A program made the position numbers and the translations under genes. A stretch of 35,223 nt of DNA, taken from positions 1 through 35,223 of the forward strand of contig SEAD01000041.1 of NCBI GenBank assembly GCA_004173355.1. Reading direction: 5' to 3'. Below, piece after piece: positions 6,152 through 14,490 of the stretch (positions within the stretch are counted from its first letter, which is position 1; each line of letters opens with the position of its first letter). The stretch is from Chitinophagaceae bacterium. Lineage in GTDB: Bacteria > Bacteroidota > Bacteroidia > Chitinophagales > Chitinophagaceae. A model generated the notes under the pieces. That model worked only from the letters and a program-made list of their open reading frames with translations, did not search any database and had not been told where the DNA came from.

Positions 6152-8680
6152 ATGGATAAAAGTCGCAGGGATTTTCTCAAACAGGCAACACTGGCATCGG
6201 GTGCAGCAGGCTTAATGCATTTCCTTCCACCATCACTTGCAAAAGCGATGGCGATCGATCCTGCAAAAGGAAGTACGTTTATGGATGCCGAACATATTGT
6301 GTTCCTCATGCAGGAAAACCGTTCGTTTGACCATGCCTTCGGAACGCTGCAGGGGGTGAGGGGTTACGACAATCCGCGTGCAATTGACCTGCCATCGGGA
6401 AGACCGGTATGGGCGCAGACCAATGACAGGGGTGAAACCTTCGCGCCCTTCCGCCTGGATATCCATAACACCAAAGCAACCTGGATGAGTTCGTTGCCAC
6501 ACTCCTGGACCAACCAGGTGGATGCGCGCAATGATGGCTTTTATGATAAATGGCTGCAGGCAAAAGCTTCCGGTCATGAGGACTACCAGTCCATGCCACT
6601 GACCATGGGTTACCATAACCGCGAGGATATCCCGTTCTATTATGCAATGGCAGACGCCTTCACGGTTTGTGACCATAATTTCTGTTCCTCCCTGACGGGT
6701 ACCACGCCGAACCGCCTGTACTTCTGGTCGGGAACCATCCGCGAAAAAGCCCGGCCCGATGTGATGGCACGGGTGTATAACGGTGATGCGGATTATGAAC
6801 GCCAGGCCAGCTGGAAAACATTCCCTGAACGGCTGGAAGAGGAAAACATAAGCTGGAAAGTGTACCAGAACGAAATCAGTGTGGGCACCGGGCTGGAAGG
6901 TGAAGCCGATTCATGGCTGGCCAATTTCACCGATAACCCGCTTGAATTTTTTGAGCAGTACAAGGTGAAACTCTCGCCTGAATTTATAGCCAACCTGCCT
7001 TCAGCGAAACTAAAAATAGAAACCGCGGTTTCGGAGACGAGGGCAAAACTGGAAACCCTTGCTGCCGGTTCAAAGGAACAGCGGAAGGAGGCAGAAAAAC
7101 TGAAATGGCTGGAGCAGGCACTGAAAACAAATATCCATGACCAGGCGACCTGCACCACCGCAAAATTTGATGCCCTGGATGATTTTGAAAAAAATATCCA
7201 CCGTAAGGCATTTGCAAATAACCGGGATGATAAGGACTACCATGAACTGAGTTCATTTACCTATAACGATAACGGGACTACACGCGAAGTGAAAATCCCG
7301 AAAGGTGATGTACTCCATCAGTTCCGCAAAGACGTGGATGGCGGACAGCTGCCATCTGTGAGCTGGCTGGTTGCGCCGGAAAATTTTTCCGATCACCCAT
7401 CCTCTGCATGGTATGGCTCCTGGTATATCAGCGAGGTCATGAACATCCTGACAAAAAATCCGGAGGTATGGAAGAAAACCATCTTCATTATCACCTACGA
7501 TGAAAACGATGGCTATTTTGATCACCTGCCGCCGTTTGTTGTACCCCATCCTTCAAAAAAGGAAACAGGTGCCGTGAGCAAGGGCATTGATACAGCAGTT
7601 GAATACGTAATCGGACCGGGCCAGCAATCCTCGGAAAAGGATGACCTGCGCGAAAGCCCGATAGGCCTGGGTTACAGGGTGCCAATGATCATTGCATCAC
7701 CCTGGAGCCGTGGGGGATGGGTGAATTCGCAGGTATTTGACCACACATCCTCCCTGCAATTCCTTGAAAAATTCCTCACTGCAAAAACCGGTAAAAAAAT
7801 AACTGAACCCAATATCTCCGAATGGAGGCGTACGATCTGCGGCGATCTGACTTCGGTATTCCGTCCATATAACGGCGAGCAGATAAAATTTCCGGAGCCT
7901 GTGAAAAGGCAACCATTTATACAGGGCATCCATGAAGCGCAGTTTAAAAAGCTGCCCGATGATTTTGTGAAAATTGATACTTCCACCGGTGAAATAAAAC
8001 AGCGGCGATTGCAGGAAAAAGGCACAAGGCCTTCCAATGCATTGCCGTACCAGCCGCATGCGGATCTTTCAATTGACAGGGCTTCGGGAAATATCGCCAT
8101 TCAATTCCGGGTTGATAACAGCGGTACTCCGGGGGTGGTAGCAGGTACCCCATTTATCGTGTACACGATTGGTAAATACAATGGTGCAATACACAAGCCG
8201 AGGAACTATGCGGTAGCTGCTGGCGAGGCTATCTCCGACAGCTGGTCAGTCAGCGGTTTTGACGATGGGACCTACCATCTCCGCGTATATGGCCCGAACG
8301 GATTCTATCGCGAGTTTAAAGGCAAAACAACCGCAGCTCCGTTTTCGGTCAGCACTCTGCGAAACGGCCTTACAGATAAAGGAAAGAAAGCGGCCATTCC
8401 ATCGATTGCACTGCAGCTGAGTCCGGTTGATGCAGACCAGGTGAGGCTGAGCATAACAGATAACAGTTATGGCGCACCGGTGAAACAAATAGTCGCAATA
8501 CCGGGTAACACTGCCACGCGTTTTTCAGCAGACCTGGAAAGGCAACAGGGCTGGTACGATTTCTCAGTTACAAGCCCTGACCACCCGGAACACATCATGC
8601 GTTATGCCGGTCGTATCGAAACCGGGAAAGACAGCATCACTGATCCTCTAATGGGAGGAGTAGCGAAGCAGGGATCCTGA
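6152..8680 (+). CDS. Phosphocholine-type phospholipase C, Tat-exported
   Basis: An 842-residue enzyme of the phosphoesterase family (PF04185-like), closest to the phosphocholine-specific bacterial phospholipases C, which hydrolyse phosphatidylcholine or sphingomyelin outside the cytoplasm. The start SRRDFLK (4-10) is a twin-arginine signal, followed by a hydrophobic stretch and an Ala-x-Ala-like cleavage region. The catalytic domain shows ENRSFDH (55-61), the TGTTPNR substrate-side motif and DENDGYFDH. Two repeated C-terminal beta domains (about 645-735 and 745-830) match the DUF756-type tail that family members carry. Length fits the family. Substrate specificity is inferred from family membership. 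The last 44 bases overlap the 3' end of the converging GAF gene. Confidence 0.92.
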   Translation: MDKSRRDFLKQATLASGAAGLMHFLPPSLAKAMAIDPAKGSTFMDAEHIVFLMQENRSFDHAFGTLQGVRGYDNPRAIDLPSGRPVWAQTNDRGETFAPFRLDIHNTKATWMSSLPHSWTNQVDARNDGFYDKWLQAKASGHEDYQSMPLTMGYHNREDIPFYYAMADAFTVCDHNFCSSLTGTTPNRLYFWSGTIREKARPDVMARVYNGDADYERQASWKTFPERLEEENISWKVYQNEISVGTGLEGEADSWLANFTDNPLEFFEQYKVKLSPEFIANLPSAKLKIETAVSETRAKLETLAAGSKEQRKEAEKLKWLEQALKTNIHDQATCTTAKFDALDDFEKNIHRKAFANNRDDKDYHELSSFTYNDNGTTREVKIPKGDVLHQFRKDVDGGQLPSVSWLVAPENFSDHPSSAWYGSWYISEVMNILTKNPEVWKKTIFIITYDENDGYFDHLPPFVVPHPSKKETGAVSKGIDTAVEYVIGPGQQSSEKDDLRESPIGLGYRVPMIIASPWSRGGWVNSQVFDHTSSLQFLEKFLTAKTGKKITEPNISEWRRTICGDLTSVFRPYNGEQIKFPEPVKRQPFIQGIHEAQFKKLPDDFVKIDTSTGEIKQRRLQEKGTRPSNALPYQPHADLSIDRASGNIAIQFRVDNSGTPGVVAGTPFIVYTIGKYNGAIHKPRNYAVAAGEAISDSWSVSGFDDGTYHLRVYGPNGFYREFKGKTTAAPFSVSTLRNGLTDKGKKAAIPSIALQLSPVDADQVRLSITDNSYGAPVKQIVAIPGNTATRFSADLERQQGWYDFSVTSPDHPEHIMRYAGRIETGKDSITDPLMGGVAKQGS

Positions 8681-11066
8681 TCTTTTTTTCCACCGGTTCA
8701 TCCGCTTCGGGCACATCAAGGTTCACACCTACACGTAATGCCTTGAGTCCGGCCACACCCTGCAGCTCTTCCAGGTCGAGGGTTTCGAGATCGTCGGCTA
8801 ATACCCCCTGCCCCTGCAGGTAATGGATATAAGAAACATACTCATCGGCCTCTTTCTGGTTGAAATACACCAGTGCGATTTTTCCGGGCTGCGTCAGGCG
8901 TTCGCTGCTGTTGCGCAGGTGAACCTTATCAATCCTTTTTTTGATAATGTGGTAACGAATATTGTAGGCCCCTTCCACATCAAACCTTTTTTCATCCCGG
9001 CGGAACCGGATATCTATCGCATGTGAATGGATAAAGATGAGTTGGGTGGTTTCCACCGGCCGGGTAAGCAGTGGCTGCAATGAATGTGTATACCTGGAGA
9101 TAGCTGCCATGGACGACAGCTGCAGCAACCGGAGGTTTTTCAGGTAGATATCGCTGTATGGCCTGTCGGGCGTTATCGACTGGCCGATATAAATATCATA
9201 CTCCACCCCGTCTGTCCGGAACTTGTCAAAATAGCTCGGGTAAGCCTGCTGGATTTCCCCGCGCAGCATATCAAAATAATTATTTACAGCGGAGATCACG
9301 GTAGTCATGGATTTCTCCAGCTCCCGGCGGTTTTCCTGGGCAATACCATCTGCTTCATTGATCGAGTCAAAGTACGGCTTGGTGATTTTCACCAGCTCCG
9401 CGTTGCCTTTCACAAACTCGGTAAGAAAGGGCATCATCTCATTTTCGAGGAAATCATTGAGGCGGATTTCGTCACTGAATACCGCACTGTTTTCAATTTT
9501 TTTCAGCCACGACTGTGCCGAGAAGATTTTTTCTTCCAGCAAACCAAAACCCGTTTTTTTCTTCAGCCCCATCAGTACATCGATCAGCACTGTAAACTGC
9601 ACCTTCAGGTCCTCCGCCAGTGCGGCATTCCGTTCGATGGTGGAGTTGCGGATATCGACTGCCCCATACAGCGGGTATACATTTTCAAACACGATATCAG
9701 CAGGTTCCACACTGCCGCCCGCCTGTCTTTTTTTCTCAATATATTTCCAGGCCACTTCGTTGAACTTCCACTGGACCGGGGGTTGCAGGGTCGTGAACTT
9801 CTCCTTGATCACCGACTCGATCTGCGCGGAGAATGCCGTCAGGCTGTTCTGGATCAGCTGGGCAATCAGGTTTTTGGCAGGCTCCAGCTTGCCGAAGATC
9901 TTCTCATCCACCAGGCCCTTTTTATAGCTGTAAATCTCCAGCGCGCCCACCAGTGCACCATTGTAATACATGGGCAGCAGTGAGTAGGATTTTACATTTG
10001 CGCCGCGGAAAAGATCATTTACTTCCTTGATCCTTGGCATTTCTATATCGAGGTCGCCATAATAAATGATCCTCGGGTCATTGATAAAAATTTCAATCAC
10101 GCTCCGGCAATCTGTCATCGAACAGGTTGCCCTCGAACCCGCCTCAAACAGCACGCTGTGAGAGTAGGAGCTGATGTCCTCCACCAGTTTCCCGTTGACA
10201 CGATAGAACGGGATAATATTAAAGCCGACATCGCCATTGGCCACCAGTTCTTTCAGTGATTGCACGACTTCGGGGAAACCTTCGGCACTATGCAACTCGG
10301 TGCCGTTGACAATCCGGTTGCGGATCGAATCGATCGACGATTGTGCGGTCACATCCACAATGGTAATGATGGAAAAACCACTGAAGCTGAACTGCTCCAG
10401 CGGGAACAGGTCTTTCAGGGAATGAAGGGGATCTTTGTCCATCATTTTCGCCCGCAGCAGTTCGATATTCATCACAGGCAGTGGCGAGCTGGATTGGATG
10501 TCCACAAACCGGGTATCCACATCCACGCGGTAATGCCGTACCAGTCCGGTTGCGGGATCCATCACATTCCTGACCAGGGTACCCTCGGGGCTTTTAAAGT
10601 CGATCCCGTAAAACCGGTGGAGGATAATCGCATAAAAATGCTGCATCTTCTTTTCAATGAATTCCTCTTCGTCCATGTCGCTGAACTGGCACTGCATGAC
10701 CTGCAGGTTGGCTTCATTCAGCAATTCATAAAAGGGGGTGGTACCGTAAAACACCACAGGCGTCATCGGCGTGGCAAGTCCCCAGTAGAAGGTTTTTTCA
10801 TCGTCCGTTATATTGGACAAGGAGGCATAGAGCAGGTCCAGCAATTCCTGTTTATCAGAAAGTGTTGCGGGATCCACATTGCCTTGCAGTTCAGGATACG
10901 CAGCAAACTGGTCAGCTATATACTGGAGCAGCTGTCTTTTGAGCGGACCCTCTTCCGCCAGGCGGCCACGCACGTAGTCGAGGAAAGGTTTGAAGGAAAG
11001 GTGTGAGGCTTTGACGGATTCGTATTTCCGTGTAGTCCCCATCATGTTGAGTAACTTTTGTTGCAT
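8637..11066 (-). CDS. GAF-domain-containing cytoplasmic protein, function unknown
   Basis: An 809-residue protein from the ATG at 11066; an in-frame TTG at 11099 would overlap the upstream gene. It has no signal peptide or membrane helix. Around residues 290-385 is a GAF-like domain, ending in the typical small-molecule sensor strands (YSLLPMYYNGALVGALEIYSY). After it come a YPLYGAVDIRNST segment (464-476) and a largely helical region of about 180 residues. The C-terminal part (about 600-760) is mixed. The protein looks like a Bacteroidota-specific signalling protein, but no output enzyme domain is evident. It is the last gene of the HD-PycTM/ppk1 operon, starting 16 bases after the Omp85-like gene, and it overlaps the phospholipase C 3' end by 44 bases. 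Confidence 0.85.
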   Translation of the reverse strand: MQQKLLNMMGTTRKYESVKASHLSFKPFLDYVRGRLAEEGPLKRQLLQYIADQFAAYPELQGNVDPATLSDKQELLDLLYASLSNITDDEKTFYWGLATPMTPVVFYGTTPFYELLNEANLQVMQCQFSDMDEEEFIEKKMQHFYAIILHRFYGIDFKSPEGTLVRNVMDPATGLVRHYRVDVDTRFVDIQSSSPLPVMNIELLRAKMMDKDPLHSLKDLFPLEQFSFSGFSIITIVDVTAQSSIDSIRNRIVNGTELHSAEGFPEVVQSLKELVANGDVGFNIIPFYRVNGKLVEDISSYSHSVLFEAGSRATCSMTDCRSVIEIFINDPRIIYYGDLDIEMPRIKEVNDLFRGANVKSYSLLPMYYNGALVGALEIYSYKKGLVDEKIFGKLEPAKNLIAQLIQNSLTAFSAQIESVIKEKFTTLQPPVQWKFNEVAWKYIEKKRQAGGSVEPADIVFENVYPLYGAVDIRNSTIERNAALAEDLKVQFTVLIDVLMGLKKKTGFGLLEEKIFSAQSWLKKIENSAVFSDEIRLNDFLENEMMPFLTEFVKGNAELVKITKPYFDSINEADGIAQENRRELEKSMTTVISAVNNYFDMLRGEIQQAYPSYFDKFRTDGVEYDIYIGQSITPDRPYSDIYLKNLRLLQLSSMAAISRYTHSLQPLLTRPVETTQLIFIHSHAIDIRFRRDEKRFDVEGAYNIRYHIIKKRIDKVHLRNSSERLTQPGKIALVYFNQKEADEYVSYIHYLQGQGVLADDLETLDLEELQGVAGLKALRVGVNLDVPEADEPVEKKIRIPASLLLPLEDQ

Positions 11067-11082
11067 CGGCGCAAGTTTTTGG

Positions 11083-13629
11083 TCAGAAACGCATTCCAAG
11101 CGTAAAATAAGGAAGCCAGCCTTCGGCGGAATGACCCATCACGAAGTTGAAGGCAATCATCGACGCTGGTGCAAAATAAATACCAGCCCCGGTTCCGTTA
11201 TGCCATTTACCAGAATTGTCAGTCACTTCCCATACCCTGCCGATATCCCAGAAACCGGTCAGTCCAAACTGTCCCGGAAGGATGTAACTCGCTATATCTG
11301 CAAGTTTTACGCGAAGTTCAAGATTGTTATACAGGCTGTGCTGGCCGGCGAAGCGATATTGGCGGTAACCGAGCAGATTCTCGTGTCCACCGATAAAAGC
11401 CGAGTGATAGAAGGATGTTTTCCCCACGCTCACCGTTCCGCCGATCCTGTCTGCCAGTACTACAGTCCCCCGTTTATCAAGTTTAGTATAAACAGCGAAC
11501 TCCGGAATAAGTTGCGCGAAGTCACGGGCAAATTGACTGATGCCGCTGTAGGCCCTGACACGTACGTTGAGGAAATATCCGGACCGTGGTAATATGGGAT
11601 TACTGCGTTTATCAACCAGGAAGCTGACGTTCACACCAAGATGGGTCTTGTTTTTATCAATGACCAGGCTGTCGTAGGAACCAACGGCGCCGGGCTGGTT
11701 GATAAAACGTCCGTCATTATCATCGGAATCAAACGCATAGAAGTACAGCGATGGACCTGCCGTAAGTGATACCTGTTTGTTAAACCGCCAGCGCAGTGAG
11801 GGATCTGCCTGGTAGGTGCTGAACCTTGTCCGGTAGTAGCGGATAAAATCATCGCCCTTCGTTCGGGTGCTGTTGTTACCCCGTCCAAAGAAATTTACAG
11901 TATTGTTTGGCGCCCGGGCAAAAAGATTCAGCAGGATATCGGCGTTGCCGATTGCCCCGATCCATTCGCCCTTGTACTGGATCCGGTATGCTTCTGTAGA
12001 GAAGGAATGTGCCGCGGTAAGCTGGTGCGAGGAAGCGTATGGGTATTTCCGGAAACCTTCCTGGCGGATGTAGCGGAAGCCGGCGCCGAAAATAAATCCG
12101 TCGTCGAGGTTGAGACCAACCTGCACCATCGGGATCCAGATATTGTCAAGGTTGACGGGTGTAAAATCGGTATGGCCTTTTTTATCCGAGGTGGAGCGCC
12201 TGAATGCTGAACTGTCGCCGCTCATGATGGATTTACCCGGCAGGTCATACAACCGGATTTTTTTTCCGTAACTCAGGGTATTGAATGTCTTGCTGCCCTT
12301 GCCACCGATCATGCGGACGGTAATGGGCGAACCTTTGGTGTCCACCACTACGCTGTCGCTTCCATTTCCGAGATAGAGCCGGATTTCGTGCGTGATTTTT
12401 TGATCGTATACCTTATCCATCAGCTCTCCGGCAGGCTTGCCCGACTTTGCCAGTTTACTGATATGCAGCCGGATTCCCCCATCGGGCAGGGCTTTGAGTT
12501 CCACCAGTTCCTGTTTATCGCTGGTATAAATATCCACCACTTTATGGCTGTACACGTAGTAATCATCAACCGCCCGGGCGAGTTTGTCACGTCTTGCCTT
12601 CAGGATAGACAGCAGTTCGTTGTGGCGGATATCCCAGGATGATTTAGGCAAACGTGCTATCGCCGCCTCAAGTACCGAATCGGTAATGGCGGAGGTAAAA
12701 GAATTCGCTTCGCGGTCCCAGTCGGCGCGGCTCATCTGCGCAGAGGGATAGGCATTTACAAACCTTGTTTTATAAAACAACCATTTCGAGTGTTTGATCT
12801 GTGGATCGAAGTTGCGCAGGGTAGGCAGTATGTAATCACGTGAAGCGATTTTCGGGATGATGCCCTGGGTAAAGTGAAACACCTGGTCGCGGTCACGCGG
12901 TACGGCCAGGTAGGTTTTTGATTTTCCCGGCTGCTGGTCGTACCAGCGCCACTGGTCTTCATGCCGGTCCCAGTCACCCACCAGCATATCCAGCATCCTT
13001 GCCCGCAGCATCTCGCGGCCATCGAGCGTGTTGTCGTTGTCATCCTTCAGCTCTTCCTTCATCTTTGCGGAATTATCCGATGAGCCGAGCGGTTCGCGTT
13101 CTTCAAGCAATACCACGAGATTATCGAATACGGCGCTGTACTGACCCAATGCCGTGTCGGGTGCCAGCACACCGATTACAGGATTGGAATGCGCCACTTT
13201 TACCGCATTGGCAATGGGTGGCATCACGAGCGCCGAGAAGGGATGTTGCCCGCTGGTCACATCATCCAGCCAGTCACGCGCAAAGGTCGCCCGTAATGTA
13301 GGAGGCAGCAGCGAATCCGGTGTTTTCTCCACACTGCGGATCACCCATTCATTGCCCGATTTATCCACGAGCCGGAGGGACTTCGATTGCATGCCGCCGC
13401 CGAGTTGCACCGGGCGCAGTCCACCATGGAAAGTGGAGATCCGGATCAGCGGGAGGGTTGTCGGCACCGACCATTCCTTCCGGTAATTTTCACCGAAAAT
13501 CCATCGGTGGAATTTCCCTTTTTCATTGTACGAAGCATGTACCTGCACGGTCACACTATCGCTTTGCTGTGCGCGGACCGCAGCCAGGGCAAACAGCATA
13601 CTCATGAAGAGGAAAAAATGTTTCATCAT
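11083..13629 (-). CDS. Omp85/BamA-like outer-membrane protein with kinase-fold-like N-terminal half
   Basis: An 848-residue protein with a signal peptide ending near VRAQQ (residues 18-22). The C-terminal part is an Omp85-type barrel: strand and turn motifs such as DKRSNPILPRSG, the GGHENLLGYR loop and a terminal TLGMRF ending in Phe. The N-terminal half does not look like POTRA domains. It shows a Gly-rich segment before SKSLRLVDKSGNEWVIRSVEK (77-102, given in two parts as GGGMQ then the strand pair), a LLEERE turn (174-179), GDWDRHEDQWRW (218-229) and PRDRDQVF (244-251). This order resembles the nucleotide-binding and catalytic motifs of HipA/FAM20/CotH-type kinases. Related Bacteroidota proteins, as I recall, carry an extra metallophosphatase domain that is absent here. 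The ATG overlaps the upstream stop by four bases (ATGA). Confidence 0.85.
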   Translation of the reverse strand: MMKHFFLFMSMLFALAAVRAQQSDSVTVQVHASYNEKGKFHRWIFGENYRKEWSVPTTLPLIRISTFHGGLRPVQLGGGMQSKSLRLVDKSGNEWVIRSVEKTPDSLLPPTLRATFARDWLDDVTSGQHPFSALVMPPIANAVKVAHSNPVIGVLAPDTALGQYSAVFDNLVVLLEEREPLGSSDNSAKMKEELKDDNDNTLDGREMLRARMLDMLVGDWDRHEDQWRWYDQQPGKSKTYLAVPRDRDQVFHFTQGIIPKIASRDYILPTLRNFDPQIKHSKWLFYKTRFVNAYPSAQMSRADWDREANSFTSAITDSVLEAAIARLPKSSWDIRHNELLSILKARRDKLARAVDDYYVYSHKVVDIYTSDKQELVELKALPDGGIRLHISKLAKSGKPAGELMDKVYDQKITHEIRLYLGNGSDSVVVDTKGSPITVRMIGGKGSKTFNTLSYGKKIRLYDLPGKSIMSGDSSAFRRSTSDKKGHTDFTPVNLDNIWIPMVQVGLNLDDGFIFGAGFRYIRQEGFRKYPYASSHQLTAAHSFSTEAYRIQYKGEWIGAIGNADILLNLFARAPNNTVNFFGRGNNSTRTKGDDFIRYYRTRFSTYQADPSLRWRFNKQVSLTAGPSLYFYAFDSDDNDGRFINQPGAVGSYDSLVIDKNKTHLGVNVSFLVDKRSNPILPRSGYFLNVRVRAYSGISQFARDFAQLIPEFAVYTKLDKRGTVVLADRIGGTVSVGKTSFYHSAFIGGHENLLGYRQYRFAGQHSLYNNLELRVKLADIASYILPGQFGLTGFWDIGRVWEVTDNSGKWHNGTGAGIYFAPASMIAFNFVMGHSAEGWLPYFTLGMRF

Positions 13630-14480
13630 TTTGGTTTATAGTTGAAGCGAAGCACATTGCCTTCAGTGATATCGTCACCCTCGTTTGATATATAGAGGTT
13701 GCCCTGCTGGTCGAATATAATCCCCTCGGGCTGGTTGAATAAGTTGCTGCTCAGGTGATGTCCGCTTTTCACTTTCCAGTCGGGCCCGGTCACGACCAGC
13801 AATTTATTTACGCCGGAAATAATATACCAGTCGCCGGTCAGCGGATGGCGGGCCAGACCCGATGGCCGGAATCCTTTTTTCACACTGCCACTGAAAGGTT
13901 TGATGGATTCCACATCAATTTCAAATGCACCGGCAGGTACCGGTTCGGATGCGGGTCCGGCATTTGCCTGGAACACATAACCGGACACGGTTTCCTCCTG
14001 TTTAGTACCCTTGCAGTTTTTACAGAGTATATACAGCTTACCATCACGTTCATCACCAAACATGCCTTCGTACTCGCCTTTTGGTAATAATTTTTTCCAC
14101 TCATAGACCGAATCAATCTCGTCGTATATGGCATCCGCAAGCGCAAAGGAAAAAATGCTTCCATTACTTTTCAGCACGAAAACGGTACCGCCGATAATCG
14201 CGAGATCTTCATAGTCGCCTGACTTCGCGAATTTCGAACTTGCCTTCCTGCCCTTTTCTTCCCAGGTGAAACGGAACAATTTCCCTTCTTCATCCTGGAT
14301 AGCATAGAATGTATCAGGGTTCTGTTTGCCCAGCGTGATCCCGGAGATCTCGAGCAGGCTCGATGACATATTGAATTTTTCGGGGTCTTTCAGGTCATAC
14401 CCGTGCAGTACCAGCTCCGGGTCACCGGCATTATTACATCCGGCCAGGAGCAACAGTAGTATAACAGTCAGTGGTTTCAT
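13626..14480 (-). CDS. SdiA-regulated-like beta-propeller lipoprotein
   Basis: A 284-residue protein starting at the ATG at 14480, where MKPLTVILLLLLAGC gives a clean lipoprotein signal with Cys15. In-frame codons further upstream would run back into ppk1 and spoil the signal. The mature part looks like a six-bladed propeller of the SdiA-regulated/YjiK type: repeated motifs include SGITLGKQNPDTFYAIQDEEG, SGLARHPLTGDWYIIS and QPEGIIFDQQGNLYISNEG. Such proteins are periplasmic or surface binding or scaffold proteins with no settled reaction. The gene begins 10 bases after ppk1 and its stop overlaps the next start, so it is a firm member of the operon. Confidence 0.85.
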   Translation of the reverse strand: MKPLTVILLLLLAGCNNAGDPELVLHGYDLKDPEKFNMSSSLLEISGITLGKQNPDTFYAIQDEEGKLFRFTWEEKGRKASSKFAKSGDYEDLAIIGGTVFVLKSNGSIFSFALADAIYDEIDSVYEWKKLLPKGEYEGMFGDERDGKLYILCKNCKGTKQEETVSGYVFQANAGPASEPVPAGAFEIDVESIKPFSGSVKKGFRPSGLARHPLTGDWYIISGVNKLLVVTGPDWKVKSGHHLSSNLFNQPEGIIFDQQGNLYISNEGDDITEGNVLRFNYKPK

Positions 14481-14490
14481 TTGATCAGTT

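Noticed and set aside
9084-9983. A 299-codon open frame on the plus strand opposite the GAF gene
   Set aside because: It lies fully inside a well-supported gene on the other strand, has a Cys/His/Gln-rich composition typical of reverse-strand reading, and shows no family motif.
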